Positions 14,688-23,209 of a stretch of DNA of 43,466 bases are shown here, in pieces (the first letter of the stretch is position 1; each line of letters starts with the position of its first letter). The stretch is from an uncultured Alphaproteobacteria bacterium (GTDB lineage Bacteria; Pseudomonadota; Alphaproteobacteria; RF32; CAG-239): positions 1 to 43,466 of the forward strand of contig CALXTL010000016.1 in assembly GCA_944391445.1 (NCBI GenBank). Reading direction: 5' to 3'. The notes under the pieces are model-generated. The model saw only the letters and a program-made list of their open reading frames with translations. It searched no databases and was not told the DNA's origin. A program made the translations under genes and the position numbers.

Positions 14688-17312
14688 ATGAAACAAAAAA
14701 AAGAAAATCATGATATTGCAGCCTCTCAGGGAATTTGCACGGTTGATGATCTGAATGTTGTCATTGACCGTGTCAAAACCGCGCAAGAGGTTTTTGCCAC
14801 CTATACTCAGGAGCAGGTTGATAAGATTTTTGCAGCGGTCGCACTCGCTGCCAATGATGCGCGAATTCCGCTGGCTAAAATGGCTGTGGAAGAAACCGGC
14901 ATGGGCGTTGTCGAAGATAAAGTCATTAAAAATCACTTTGCCGCTGAAGAAATATACAATAAATACCGCGAAGCCAAGACCTGCGGCATTATTGAACAAG
15001 ACGCCACCAACGGTTATACCAAAGTTGCCGAGCCTGTCGGCGTTATTGCCGGGGTCATTCCGACAACCAATCCGACCTCGACGACCATTTTCAAAACACT
15101 GATTGCGCTCAAAACGCGTAACGGTATTATCTTTTCGCCTCATCCCCGCGCAAAAAAATGTACTGTCTATACGGCCAAATTGCTGTTGGAAGCCGCGGTC
15201 AAGGCCGGCGCACCGGAGCATATCATCGGCTGGATTGACGAGCCTTCCATCGAAGTAACCCAACATTTAATGAGCCATGAAGGCATCGCCATGATTTTGG
15301 CCACCGGCGGCCCCGGCATGGTTAAAGCCGCCTACAGCTCGGGCAAACCGGCATTGGGCGTCGGCGCCGGCAATACTCCGGCAGTTATTGATGAAACCGC
15401 CGATATTAAAACTGCCGTCAGCTCAATCCTGATGAGTAAAACTTTTGACAACGGCATGATCTGCGCTTCCGAACAATCGGTTATTGTGCATCGTGATGTG
15501 TATGAAGATGTCAAAAAAGAATTTGCCTATCGCGGCGCTTATATTCTTAACAAAAAAGAAAAAGAAAAACTGGCACAAACCATTATCCAAAACGGCAAGC
15601 TTAATTCGGCAATCGTCGGCCAGCCTGCTTATAAAATTGCCGCGCTTGCCGGGCTTAAAGTACCTGAAGAAACCAAAGTTCTGATTGGCGAAGTTTCTGC
15701 CATCGGTATTTCGGAACCTTTTTCTTATGAAAAACTTTCACCGGTTTTGGCCATGTATAAAGTTTCTTCTTTTGAAGAAGGCGTTTCTCACGCCGCCGAA
15801 CTGGTTCATTTTGCCGGACGCGGCCACACTTCTGTTCTCTATACGGCCGAACATAACCAAGACCGCATCCAATATTTCAGCGACCAGCTAGATACCGGAC
15901 GCATCCTGATCAACACCCCTTCTTCTCAGGGCGGTATCGGCGATTTGTACAACTTTAGACTGGATCCGTCGCTCACTTTGGGCTGCGGTTCATGGGGCGG
16001 AAATGCCGCCAGCGAAAATGTAGGAGTAAAACACTTGGTCAACATCAAAACCGTTGCGGAAAGACGTGAAAATATGCTGTGGTTCCGTGTTCCGCCGAAA
16101 ATTTATTTCAAGCAAGGTGCTACAGGCTTTGCTCTGCGTGAGCTCAAAGGTCACAAAAAAGCTTTTATCATTACCGATAAACCTTTGTTTGGCCTGGGCT
16201 ATACCGACAAAATTACCAGTGTGCTGGAAGAATTGGATATAGCTTATCAGATTTTCTCCAATGTTAACCCGGATCCTGACACGGCTACGATTGAAAATGC
16301 GCTCAAAATCGTGCGCAATCTTGAACCTGATGTCATTATTGCGCTGGGCGGCGGCTCCCCGATGGATGCCGCAAAAATCGTCTGGCTGATGTATGAGCAT
16401 CCGGAAGTTTCGTTCCATGATCTGGCTCTGCGTTTTATGGACATTCGCAAACGTATTTGCACATTTCCCGATTTGGGATCAAAGGCAACCATGATTGCCA
16501 TTCCGACAACTTCTGGTACCGGCTCGGAGGTTACTCCTTTTGCCGTTATTACCGACTCGCAAACACACATCAAATATCCGATTGCCGATTATGCGCTCAC
16601 CCCAAACATGGCCATTATCGACCCCGATCTGGTCAAAACCATGCCGCGCGGTTTGGCTGCCGCATCGGGAATTGATTCTTTGACGCATGCGTTGGAAGCT
16701 TATGTATCCATTATGGCGACACCATTTACGCAAGGCATGGCCAAAGAAGCAATTCAAATGATTTTTGCCAATCTGGCCAAATCCGTCAATGACGGCGCCA
16801 ACAACCCGCAAGCGCGCGAAAATATGCATTATGCAGCCACCATGGCCGGTATCTGTTTTGCTCAGGCCTTTCTGGGCGTGTGTCATTCTCTGGCGCACAA
16901 ACTCGGCAGTGCTTATGGCATTGCTCACGGTGTGGCAAACGCGATGCTGATCTGCCAGGTGATTGATTTTAATGCCAGTGATAAGCCTGTCAAACAAGGT
17001 ATCTTCTCACAATATCACTATCCGGAAGCCAAACATCGCTATGCCGAGGTTGCCGACGCTCTGAATTTGGGCGGCAAAAATGACGATGAAAAGGTCAAAA
17101 ATCTGATCAAAGCCATTCAGCATCTGAAAAAAGAAATCGGCATTCCGATGTCTATTCGTGAGGCTGGCGTTGATGAAAAAACTTTCAAAGAAGGTTTGAG
17201 CCAACTGTCAGAATTGGCCTTTGACGATCAGTGCACCGGCGCCAACCCGCGCTATCCGTTGATTAAGGAAATTGAGGAAATCTACCTCAAAGCTTATGAA
17301 GGAAAGATCTAA
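14688..17312 (+). CDS. adhE: Bifunctional acetaldehyde-CoA/alcohol dehydrogenase AdhE
   Basis: AdhE reduces acetyl-CoA to acetaldehyde and then ethanol, reoxidising two NADH. The 874-residue protein has an N-terminal aldehyde dehydrogenase domain (about 1-440) with catalytic Cys259 in DNGMICASEQ and GVGAGNTPA for NAD binding. The C-terminal iron alcohol dehydrogenase domain (about 460-870) has GGGSPMDAAK and a FLGVCHSLAHKLG metal-binding segment with its His residues. The start at 14688 is placed eight bases after AGGAGAG; the upstream ATG at 14670 overlaps that site. It is a single-gene unit with a strong terminator and marks a fermentative metabolism. Confidence 0.96.
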   Translation: MKQKKENHDIAASQGICTVDDLNVVIDRVKTAQEVFATYTQEQVDKIFAAVALAANDARIPLAKMAVEETGMGVVEDKVIKNHFAAEEIYNKYREAKTCGIIEQDATNGYTKVAEPVGVIAGVIPTTNPTSTTIFKTLIALKTRNGIIFSPHPRAKKCTVYTAKLLLEAAVKAGAPEHIIGWIDEPSIEVTQHLMSHEGIAMILATGGPGMVKAAYSSGKPALGVGAGNTPAVIDETADIKTAVSSILMSKTFDNGMICASEQSVIVHRDVYEDVKKEFAYRGAYILNKKEKEKLAQTIIQNGKLNSAIVGQPAYKIAALAGLKVPEETKVLIGEVSAIGISEPFSYEKLSPVLAMYKVSSFEEGVSHAAELVHFAGRGHTSVLYTAEHNQDRIQYFSDQLDTGRILINTPSSQGGIGDLYNFRLDPSLTLGCGSWGGNAASENVGVKHLVNIKTVAERRENMLWFRVPPKIYFKQGATGFALRELKGHKKAFIITDKPLFGLGYTDKITSVLEELDIAYQIFSNVNPDPDTATIENALKIVRNLEPDVIIALGGGSPMDAAKIVWLMYEHPEVSFHDLALRFMDIRKRICTFPDLGSKATMIAIPTTSGTGSEVTPFAVITDSQTHIKYPIADYALTPNMAIIDPDLVKTMPRGLAAASGIDSLTHALEAYVSIMATPFTQGMAKEAIQMIFANLAKSVNDGANNPQARENMHYAATMAGICFAQAFLGVCHSLAHKLGSAYGIAHGVANAMLICQVIDFNASDKPVKQGIFSQYHYPEAKHRYAEVADALNLGGKNDDEKVKNLIKAIQHLKKEIGIPMSIREAGVDEKTFKEGLSQLSELAFDDQCTGANPRYPLIKEIEEIYLKAYEGKI

Positions 17313-17325
17313 CAAATTTCAAATT

Positions 17326-17352
17326 AAGCCCTCCGAACGGAGGGCTTTTTTT
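17326..17352 (+). terminator. Rho-independent terminator
   Basis: AAGCCCTCC pairs with GGAGGGCTT around GAAC, followed by a T run. It ends adhE 13 bases after the stop. Confidence 0.92.
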
Positions 17353-17406
17353 ATAAAAGAGTCGGGTCTTTAAGAGCGTCACTCAAACGGGTTACGAACA
17401 GTCGAA

Positions 17407-17898
17407 CTATGTGCAGTAAACAAACCAAGCTACGTTTGTTTGAACAATATCAACACTTCCGCTCAGTCCGGAACAACACGTTTCTGCAGCTTCCGTAACC
17501 AAGCTCATCACCGTATACGCTCCGCAAAGCTTTAAGGCACAACGGAGATATTCGACACCATTGCATGTCACTTTTCTTTCGCTTATAACGCGCCCTAAGT
17601 TGCTGCATAACTGAGTGGCATTGGAATCATTCTTAACCCATGGCGTCTGTGTATACATCGAACAGTCAGTGCCGCCGGTATCCGGTGTTTCAGAAGTGGC
17701 ATTTATTTCCCGGCAAAAGACTTTTGTTTTGTCAAACGGGCAGTAAAGCACGCCGTCATCGGCGCAATCAGAAACAGAATCGGTGTAACCGAGTTCAATG
17801 CAGGACGGCGCCTGAACACATTGCTGGGCGAGCGCCCCGCCGGCGGCCAGAATAGCCGCGGCGGAGACGAAACAGGGTAAGAAATAATTGTAGTTCAT
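17407..17898 (-). CDS. Secreted cysteine-rich protein, unknown function
   Basis: The 163-residue product has a signal peptide (cleavage likely after ALA, residue 24) and 13 Cys in the mature part (27, 33, 45, 53, 62, 79, 98, 112, 120, 125, 141, 142, 162). A core reading C-x5-C-x11-C-x7-C-x8-C, with LGYTDS, LYCPFDKTKVFC and a later TCNGVEYLRC, suggests two related disulphide-bonded modules. It could be a surface or periplasmic protein; I recognise no named family. It has an AAGGATG ribosome binding site and its own good promoter (17948-17976), and converges on adhE. Confidence 0.7.
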   Translation of the reverse strand: MNYNYFLPCFVSAAAILAAGGALAQQCVQAPSCIELGYTDSVSDCADDGVLYCPFDKTKVFCREINATSETPDTGGTDCSMYTQTPWVKNDSNATQLCSNLGRVISERKVTCNGVEYLRCALKLCGAYTVMSLVTEAAETCCSGLSGSVDIVQTNVAWFVYCT

Positions 17899-17947
17899 CG
17901 CATGACATCCTTAAAAAAGAAATATGACGACACAAGGCTCTGTATTC

Positions 17948-17976
17948 AGTATCGCTTATTTCGCCAATGATGTCAA
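17948..17976 (-). promoter_or_regulatory. Promoter of the Cys-rich protein gene
   Basis: On the minus strand TTGACA (17976-17971) and GATACT (17953-17948) are separated by exactly 17 bases. The predicted start gives a leader of about 40 bases. Confidence 0.6.
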
Positions 17977-18007
17977 TATATAATCATACCCCGGTTTGAC
18001 AAAAAAC

Positions 18008-18111
18008 GTCCTCATCAAACCTGAGCGAAGCGAGGAATAGCCCCGGGGATCCAGGGGATTAATAAGGCTATATGGTTTGACCTGGATGTCCGGATCAAGT
18101 TTGAGGATGAC
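18008..18111. repeat. Intergenic palindromic repeat element
   Basis: This stretch folds back on itself: GTCCTCATCAAACCTGA (from 18008) pairs imperfectly with the ATCAAGTTTGAGGATGAC that ends at 18111, and inside it CCGGGGATCCAGG pairs with CCTGGATGTCCGG. The pattern resembles the GGATGAC-type palindromic repeats scattered between genes in many alphaproteobacteria. A related fragment lies at 23097-23127. It sits in the 264-base gap between the Cys-rich gene and mrp and encodes no evident protein. Confidence 0.6.
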
Positions 18112-18162
18112 CGTGCCGACAGGGGCGACGTGCCCTAAGGAATATCCATGCTTTGTCGGTTT

Positions 18163-19158
18163 TTATTTTAGCTGATCCAAGAGTTTTTGGGCAATATCCA
18201 GATAGGCTTTGCTGTGCGGACTTTCCGGCGCAGAAAGGACGATCGGCGTGCCGTTGTCGGCATTGGTGCGAATATCCATATGCAGCGGAATTTCTCCCAA
18301 AAACGGCACATTGAGTTCGGCAGAAGTTGTCTTTGCGCCTTCATGCCCGAAAATATCCGCACGCATGCCGCAATGCGGGCAGATATAATAGCTCATATTT
18401 TCGATGATGCCCAAAATCGGCACTTCAACACGCCTAAACATATTGACACCTTTGACCGCATCAATCAAAGCAATATCCTGCGGTGTTGACACGATTACTG
18501 CGCCGCTTAAGGACAAACGCTGTGACATAGTAATTTGAATGTCGCCAGTGCCGGGCGGCATGTCGATAACCATGATGTCAATTTCACCCCAGTTGGTGTC
18601 GGTTAACAATTGTTCTATCGCGCCGCAAGCTTTTGAGCCACGCCAGATTAACGGCTGTGACCGGTCAACCAGCGTGCCGATAGACATGGATTTGATACAA
18701 TGAAATTCAAAGGCTTCAAAGGTTTTGCCATCGTAGGAAATCGGCGCGATGCCCTCAAACCCAAGCATGGTGGGAATCGACGGGCCATAAATATCAGCGT
18801 CAAACAGCGCAACTTTTTGACCGAGTTTTGCAAGAGCCAGTGCCAGATTGACCGCTGTGGTCGACTTGCCGACCCCCCCCTTGCCCGAGGCTACAGCCAC
18901 AATTTTGCGCACGTTGCGCACAAGCCATTTTTCAATTTCCGGCTGAAGAGACGGCGCTTCTTTGGTTTTTGTATATATCAACGATACTTTGTCTATCCCC
19001 GGCAATTCTTTGATTTTTTTCTCTATTTCCGCAGTTTTGACCTGGTCTTCCGCCGTGTTTTGCAGCGTTATGATAACCCGGCCGTTGAAAATGCCGATAT
19101 TTTCTATGCTGTCTTTGGAAAAGTATGCGGCAACGATATCTTTTATCTGAGATTCCAT
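18163..19158 (-). CDS. mrp: Mrp/NBP35-family Fe-S cluster carrier ATPase (ApbC)
   Basis: The protein carries Fe-S clusters to apoenzymes in the cytoplasm. Its 331 residues comprise an N-terminal DUF59/MIP18 domain (about 1-70) and a MinD-like ATPase domain. GKGGVGKST at 92-100 is the deviant Walker A motif, VIDMPPGTGD is the switch region, and YYICPHCG holds the C-x-x-C that ligates the bridging cluster. An AGGAG sequence precedes the ATG. It is divergent from hflK, with a 100-base shared promoter region. Confidence 0.95.
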   Translation of the reverse strand: MESQIKDIVAAYFSKDSIENIGIFNGRVIITLQNTAEDQVKTAEIEKKIKELPGIDKVSLIYTKTKEAPSLQPEIEKWLVRNVRKIVAVASGKGGVGKSTTAVNLALALAKLGQKVALFDADIYGPSIPTMLGFEGIAPISYDGKTFEAFEFHCIKSMSIGTLVDRSQPLIWRGSKACGAIEQLLTDTNWGEIDIMVIDMPPGTGDIQITMSQRLSLSGAVIVSTPQDIALIDAVKGVNMFRRVEVPILGIIENMSYYICPHCGMRADIFGHEGAKTTSAELNVPFLGEIPLHMDIRTNADNGTPIVLSAPESPHSKAYLDIAQKLLDQLK

Positions 19159-19258
19159 AAGCTTCGGGCTCCTGTTGATAGATGTTTTCGATTGTTGTTT
19201 TTGCTATATTTATATTATATATTCAGGTAACGCAACTAAAAAAGCATAGAGGTAAAAA

Positions 19259-20299
19259 ATGGCCAAAATTCCTAATCCCTGGGAAGAAAATGACGATAAT
19301 CCGTGGCATGACACCCCCGCCCCGGCAAAACCCCAAAAGACGACCGGCAAGTTTTCTAAACAAGCTAACGGCAACTTTGAATTTAAATGGCAATGGGGCG
19401 TTTTGGCTCTTCTAATTGTGTGGCTGGCTTCCGGATTATATCAGGTTCAGCCGAATGAAGAAGGTATTGTCCTGCGTTTTGGCGCGTATCATCGGACGAC
19501 AGGTCCTGGCTTGCACTATCACCTGCCGATGCCTTTTGAAAATGTGGTAAAAGTCAACATTACTCAAGAACGCAGTATTAACCTGGGCGTGACCGAGCTT
19601 AATAATCCGCGCAAATCATTCAGCGAAAGTCATATGCTGACCGGCGATGAAAATATTGTCGACATTAATTTGACGATTGTATGGCGGATTGAAAATGCCA
19701 AAGATTATTTGTTCAATATGCAAAACCCCGACCAAACGGTGCGGGTGGCTGCGCAGTCTGTTTTGCGCGAAATTGTCGGACAGTCGCAAATGATGCCGAT
19801 TATTTCCGGCGATCGCGGCAAAGTTGAGGACGACACCATGGCCGAATTGCAAAAAGTGCTGGATGAGTTTGGCGCCGGTATTAAGATTGTCCGCGTTAAA
19901 TTGCAAAAAGCCGATCCGCCCAAGCAAGTTGTGGATGCTTTCAACGAAGTTCAGCGCGCCAAAGCCGATATGGAGCGCTTCAAAAACGAGGCGGAGGCTT
20001 ATCGTAATGAGATTTTGCCAAAGTCGCGCGGCGAAGCAACGCAGCGTCTGCAGAATGCTGAAGCTTATCGCGCTGCCGTTGTCAATAAAGCTCAAGGTGA
20101 GGCCGAAAGATTTTTGTCGGTATATGAAGCTTATAAACAAGGGAAAGATGTGACAATCAAGCGTTTGTATCTGGAAACCATGGAGGAAGTTATGGCGCAT
20201 TCCGACAAAGTTATTTTGGATCAGCCCGGGCGCAATAACGGCGTTGTTCCTTATCTGCCGCTGGACCGGCTGCAAAAACGTCTGGATAAAGGAGAATAA
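19259..20299 (+). CDS. hflK: HflK, FtsH protease modulator subunit
   Basis: HflK and HflC form a large inner-membrane cage around the FtsH protease and limit its action on membrane proteins. The 346-residue product has a soluble N-terminus with NPWEEND and a proline-rich stretch, one membrane helix at about residues 45-60, then an SPFH/prohibitin domain beginning QPNEEGIVLRFG, and a long charged coiled coil (about 215-290). AGAGGT lies before the ATG. hflC follows after two bases, then degP and holC in one operon. Confidence 0.95.
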   Translation: MAKIPNPWEENDDNPWHDTPAPAKPQKTTGKFSKQANGNFEFKWQWGVLALLIVWLASGLYQVQPNEEGIVLRFGAYHRTTGPGLHYHLPMPFENVVKVNITQERSINLGVTELNNPRKSFSESHMLTGDENIVDINLTIVWRIENAKDYLFNMQNPDQTVRVAAQSVLREIVGQSQMMPIISGDRGKVEDDTMAELQKVLDEFGAGIKIVRVKLQKADPPKQVVDAFNEVQRAKADMERFKNEAEAYRNEILPKSRGEATQRLQNAEAYRAAVVNKAQGEAERFLSVYEAYKQGKDVTIKRLYLETMEEVMAHSDKVILDQPGRNNGVVPYLPLDRLQKRLDKGE

Positions 20300-20301
20300 G
20301 C

Positions 20302-21180
20302 ATGAATGATAAGATCAAAATTGCTGCCGGCGTTATTGCTGCCGCTGTTTTGTTGGTGGCGGCCAATTCCTTTTATGTCGTCAAACAAACAGAACAGGCG
20401 ATTGTTCTGCAGTTTGGTGAACCTGTCCGTGTGGTGAAAGATGCCGGATTGAAATTTAAGATTCCGTTTATTCAAAATGTTGTTTTCTATGACAACCGTT
20501 TGCTTAACTTGGATCCGCCGGCACAAGAAGTTGTTTTGAATGACAAAAAACGTCTGGACGTGGACAGTTTTACCCGCTATCGGATTATTGATCCGCTGCG
20601 CTTTTATAAAACCGTGCGCACGGAGCTTCAGGCTCGTTCCAAATTGGAAGAAATTGTTAATTCCTCGTTGCGTAAAGTGCTCGGGCGCATCACTCTACAA
20701 GAGCTTTTGTCGCAAAAACGCACACAGATCATGGCCGATATCAGCAGCACGGTCAAGGTGGATGCCGAGCAGATCGGCGTCAGCGTAGCTGATGTGCGTA
20801 TCCGCCGGGCGGACCTGCCGGTTGAAGTTTTGCAGGCTATTAATGCCCGCATGAAAACTGAACGTGAACGCGACGCCAAAGAATTCCGTGCAACAGGCCA
20901 GCAGGAAGCACAGGAAATCCGCGCCAAGGCTGAGAAAGAAAAAGCGGTTATTATCGCCGAAGCCGAAAAAAAGGCACAGATTATCCGCGGACAGGGCGAC
21001 AAAGAGGCTATTGCCATCTGGAACAAAGCAGCCGGTGTCGATCCTAAATTCTATGCCTACTACCGCTCTTTGGAAGCCTATCGTAACGCCCTGGGAACGG
21101 AAGGGACATCTTTGGTGCTGTCTCCCAATTCAGAGTTTTTTGACTTCTTCGGCAAAACCATTTCTTCTTCCGGACGCTGA
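20302..21180 (+). CDS. hflC: HflC, FtsH protease modulator subunit
   Basis: The partner of HflK in the FtsH-associated membrane complex. The 292-residue protein has an N-terminal membrane helix (about residues 7-23), an SPFH domain starting FYVVKQTEQAIVLQFGEP, and a coiled coil rich in Glu, Lys and Ala (about 190-235) with RAKAEKEKAVIIAEAEKKAQ in the usual place. GGAG precedes the ATG and the gap to hflK is two bases. degP starts five bases downstream. Confidence 0.95.
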   Translation: MNDKIKIAAGVIAAAVLLVAANSFYVVKQTEQAIVLQFGEPVRVVKDAGLKFKIPFIQNVVFYDNRLLNLDPPAQEVVLNDKKRLDVDSFTRYRIIDPLRFYKTVRTELQARSKLEEIVNSSLRKVLGRITLQELLSQKRTQIMADISSTVKVDAEQIGVSVADVRIRRADLPVEVLQAINARMKTERERDAKEFRATGQQEAQEIRAKAEKEKAVIIAEAEKKAQIIRGQGDKEAIAIWNKAAGVDPKFYAYYRSLEAYRNALGTEGTSLVLSPNSEFFDFFGKTISSSGR

Positions 21181-21185
21181 GACAA

Positions 21186-22601
21186 ATGAGAAAATTTGTT
21201 TTTTTCCTTGTGGCAATTTTGTTGTCCAGGCAGGAAGCCGCGGCTCAGGTTGGTGTTTCTTTTGCAGATTTGGTGGAAAAACTCCAGCCGAGTGTTGTAA
21301 ATATTTCAACAACCACCCTGCCCTCGGCTGATGATGAAACACAGGACGATACACTTGGTATTCTCAGCGGCAATGCAGTCATTCAGAAATATTTTGCGCC
21401 GCAAAACACAGGGCGTACTGCTCTCGGCTCCGGATTTATCATTGATAAAGACGGTTATATTCTGACAAACAATCATGTTATTGAAAATGCCAAAGAAATT
21501 TGGGTCACTTTGGCGGACAACCGGCAATTTGAAGCCAAGCTGGTCGGCGCTGATTTAAAAACCGATGTTGCCCTGATTAAAATTGATGCTCCGACAGAGC
21601 TACCTCCGGTGAAGCTTGGGGATTCAGATGATATCCGTGTGGGTGATTGGATTTTGGCCATTGGCAATCCGTTCGGACTTGGCGGCAGCGTCACGGCCGG
21701 CATTGTCTCTGCCAAATCACGCGATATTGAAGCCGGTGCTTATGATAATTTTATCCAAACCGATGCCTCCATTAATCAAGGCAGCTCCGGCGGGCCGATG
21801 TTTGATATGAAAGGGGAAGTTATCGGCGTTAATACGGCGATTTTTTCCACCTCGGGGGGCAGTATGGGAATCGGCTTTGCGACACCGATTAATCTGCTGA
21901 AATTTGTTATCAAGGAAATTAAGGAAAAAGGCAAAGTTGAACGCGGCTGGCTTGGTATCCGGATTCAACCACAGAATCGAGACCTGGCCTCAAGCGTTGC
22001 GCAAAAAATGCCGACCGGCGTGATGATCAGCTCAATTTCAGAAGAAAGCGCGGCCCGCAAAGCCGGAATTGAAGCAGGAGATGTCATTATTGCCATGAAC
22101 GGGCAAGAAGTTTTGGAGCCGAAAATGTTTTCCCGGCGGGTTGCCGAAACGCCGGCCGGAACTAAAATCAGACTTGATATCTGGCGCAACCGCGAGGTCT
22201 TGAGCATTGAGCTGCCGGTTGAAAAAATGCCCGAAGACAAGCCATTGCCGCAAGCGAAAGCTTTGCCGGAAAAACACACCCCGCCCCTGGCGGGGCAAGG
22301 TAATGCCCTTGGCCTGGAGCTGGAAGAGCTGACGCCGGAACTGATTAATCAATATCAATTTCCGGATGATGCCAACGGCGTGGTGGTGCGACAGGTTTTG
22401 CCCGGCAGCGACGCTGAAGCCAAAGGCCTGCGGCGCGGCGATCTGATTTCGCAAATTGATAAAAAAGCCATTTTTACCCTGGATGATGTCGAAGCCTATG
22501 TGGCGGAAGCAAAACTGGAAAATAACCGGCCGGTTCTGCTGTTGATCAACAATAATAATATTCCGCATTTTGCGGCTGTTAAGCTGGTGAACCATGAGTA
22601 G
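21186..22601 (+). CDS. degP: DegP/HtrA-family periplasmic serine protease
   Basis: A periplasmic protease-chaperone for misfolded envelope proteins. The 471-residue precursor has a signal peptide (about residues 1-21) and a trypsin-like domain with the triad His97 (TNNHVIEN), Asp127 (KTDVALIKI) and Ser201 (NQGSSGGP). Two PDZ domains follow, at about 255-345 and 365-465. It is slightly short for DegP but standard for Do-like proteases of alphaproteobacteria, which carry this gene after hflKC. The C-terminus overlaps holC by eight bases. Confidence 0.94.
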   Translation: MRKFVFFLVAILLSRQEAAAQVGVSFADLVEKLQPSVVNISTTTLPSADDETQDDTLGILSGNAVIQKYFAPQNTGRTALGSGFIIDKDGYILTNNHVIENAKEIWVTLADNRQFEAKLVGADLKTDVALIKIDAPTELPPVKLGDSDDIRVGDWILAIGNPFGLGGSVTAGIVSAKSRDIEAGAYDNFIQTDASINQGSSGGPMFDMKGEVIGVNTAIFSTSGGSMGIGFATPINLLKFVIKEIKEKGKVERGWLGIRIQPQNRDLASSVAQKMPTGVMISSISEESAARKAGIEAGDVIIAMNGQEVLEPKMFSRRVAETPAGTKIRLDIWRNREVLSIELPVEKMPEDKPLPQAKALPEKHTPPLAGQGNALGLELEELTPELINQYQFPDDANGVVVRQVLPGSDAEAKGLRRGDLISQIDKKAIFTLDDVEAYVAEAKLENNRPVLLLINNNNIPHFAAVKLVNHE

Positions 22602-23049
22602 AGCAGATTTTTATCATTTGCAAAGTCAGACATTGGAAAATGTTTTGCCCAAACTGTTGGAAAAGGCCTATGAAACAAAGAAAAGTATTGTGGTGCGGGT
22701 GGGCAATGACGAACGCGTCGAATTTTTGAATGCTTTGCTGTGGACATATAGTGACCAGTCTTTTCTGCCGCATGGCAGCAAAAAAGACGGAAACGCCGAA
22801 TTGCAACCGATTTGGTTGACCAGCGGCACAGATAATCCCAATCTGGCCAGCTTTTTATTTTTAGTTGACGGCGCAAGCGCCTCCCCGGAAGAAGTTGCTG
22901 CTTATGAACGGGTGTTTAATATTTTTGATGGCAATTCACAAGAAGCCCTGGCACAGGCGCGCCATTTTTGGAAAACATTAAAAAGTGTCGGCACAGACTG
23001 CTTTTATTGGCAGCAAGATGCCCGCGGCAGCTGGAAGCAGGCCGGCTGA
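22594..23049 (+). CDS. holC: DNA polymerase III chi subunit (HolC)
   Basis: Chi links the clamp loader of the replisome to single-strand binding protein. The 151-residue product starts ADFYHLQSQTLENVLPKLLEKAYETKK and has FLNALLWTYSDQSFLPHG, matching the HolC pattern of an N-terminal strand-helix and a W-x-x-x-x-x-S-F-L-PH motif. The ATG overlaps the degP stop by eight bases, so the two are probably translationally coupled. No terminator is obvious after it; the next 160 bases hold a degenerate repeat fragment. Confidence 0.88.
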   Translation: MSRADFYHLQSQTLENVLPKLLEKAYETKKSIVVRVGNDERVEFLNALLWTYSDQSFLPHGSKKDGNAELQPIWLTSGTDNPNLASFLFLVDGASASPEEVAAYERVFNIFDGNSQEALAQARHFWKTLKSVGTDCFYWQQDARGSWKQAG

Positions 23050-23096
23050 ATCAGCATATTTGGCGTTTGTAAAAAAACATAGCTTTTGTGTTTACC

Positions 23097-23127
23097 CCTG
23101 ATGTCCGGATCTGGTCGGAGCATGATA
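23097..23127. repeat. Degenerate copy of the intergenic repeat
   Basis: ATGTCCGGATC (23101-23111) is identical to 18086-18096, and the following 14 bases match at nine positions, ending CATGA against GATGA. It lies in the 160-base gap between holC and the convergent fusion gene. The inverted partner arm seen in the first copy is not clear here. Confidence 0.4.
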
Positions 23128-23209
23128 ATGCGAGATGAGGCGCTGCAGACAGAGGACAACCAAGACAGCTTCGGATATGCCTGCCCGGAAAGCCAAAAGC
23201 CATTGCCCC

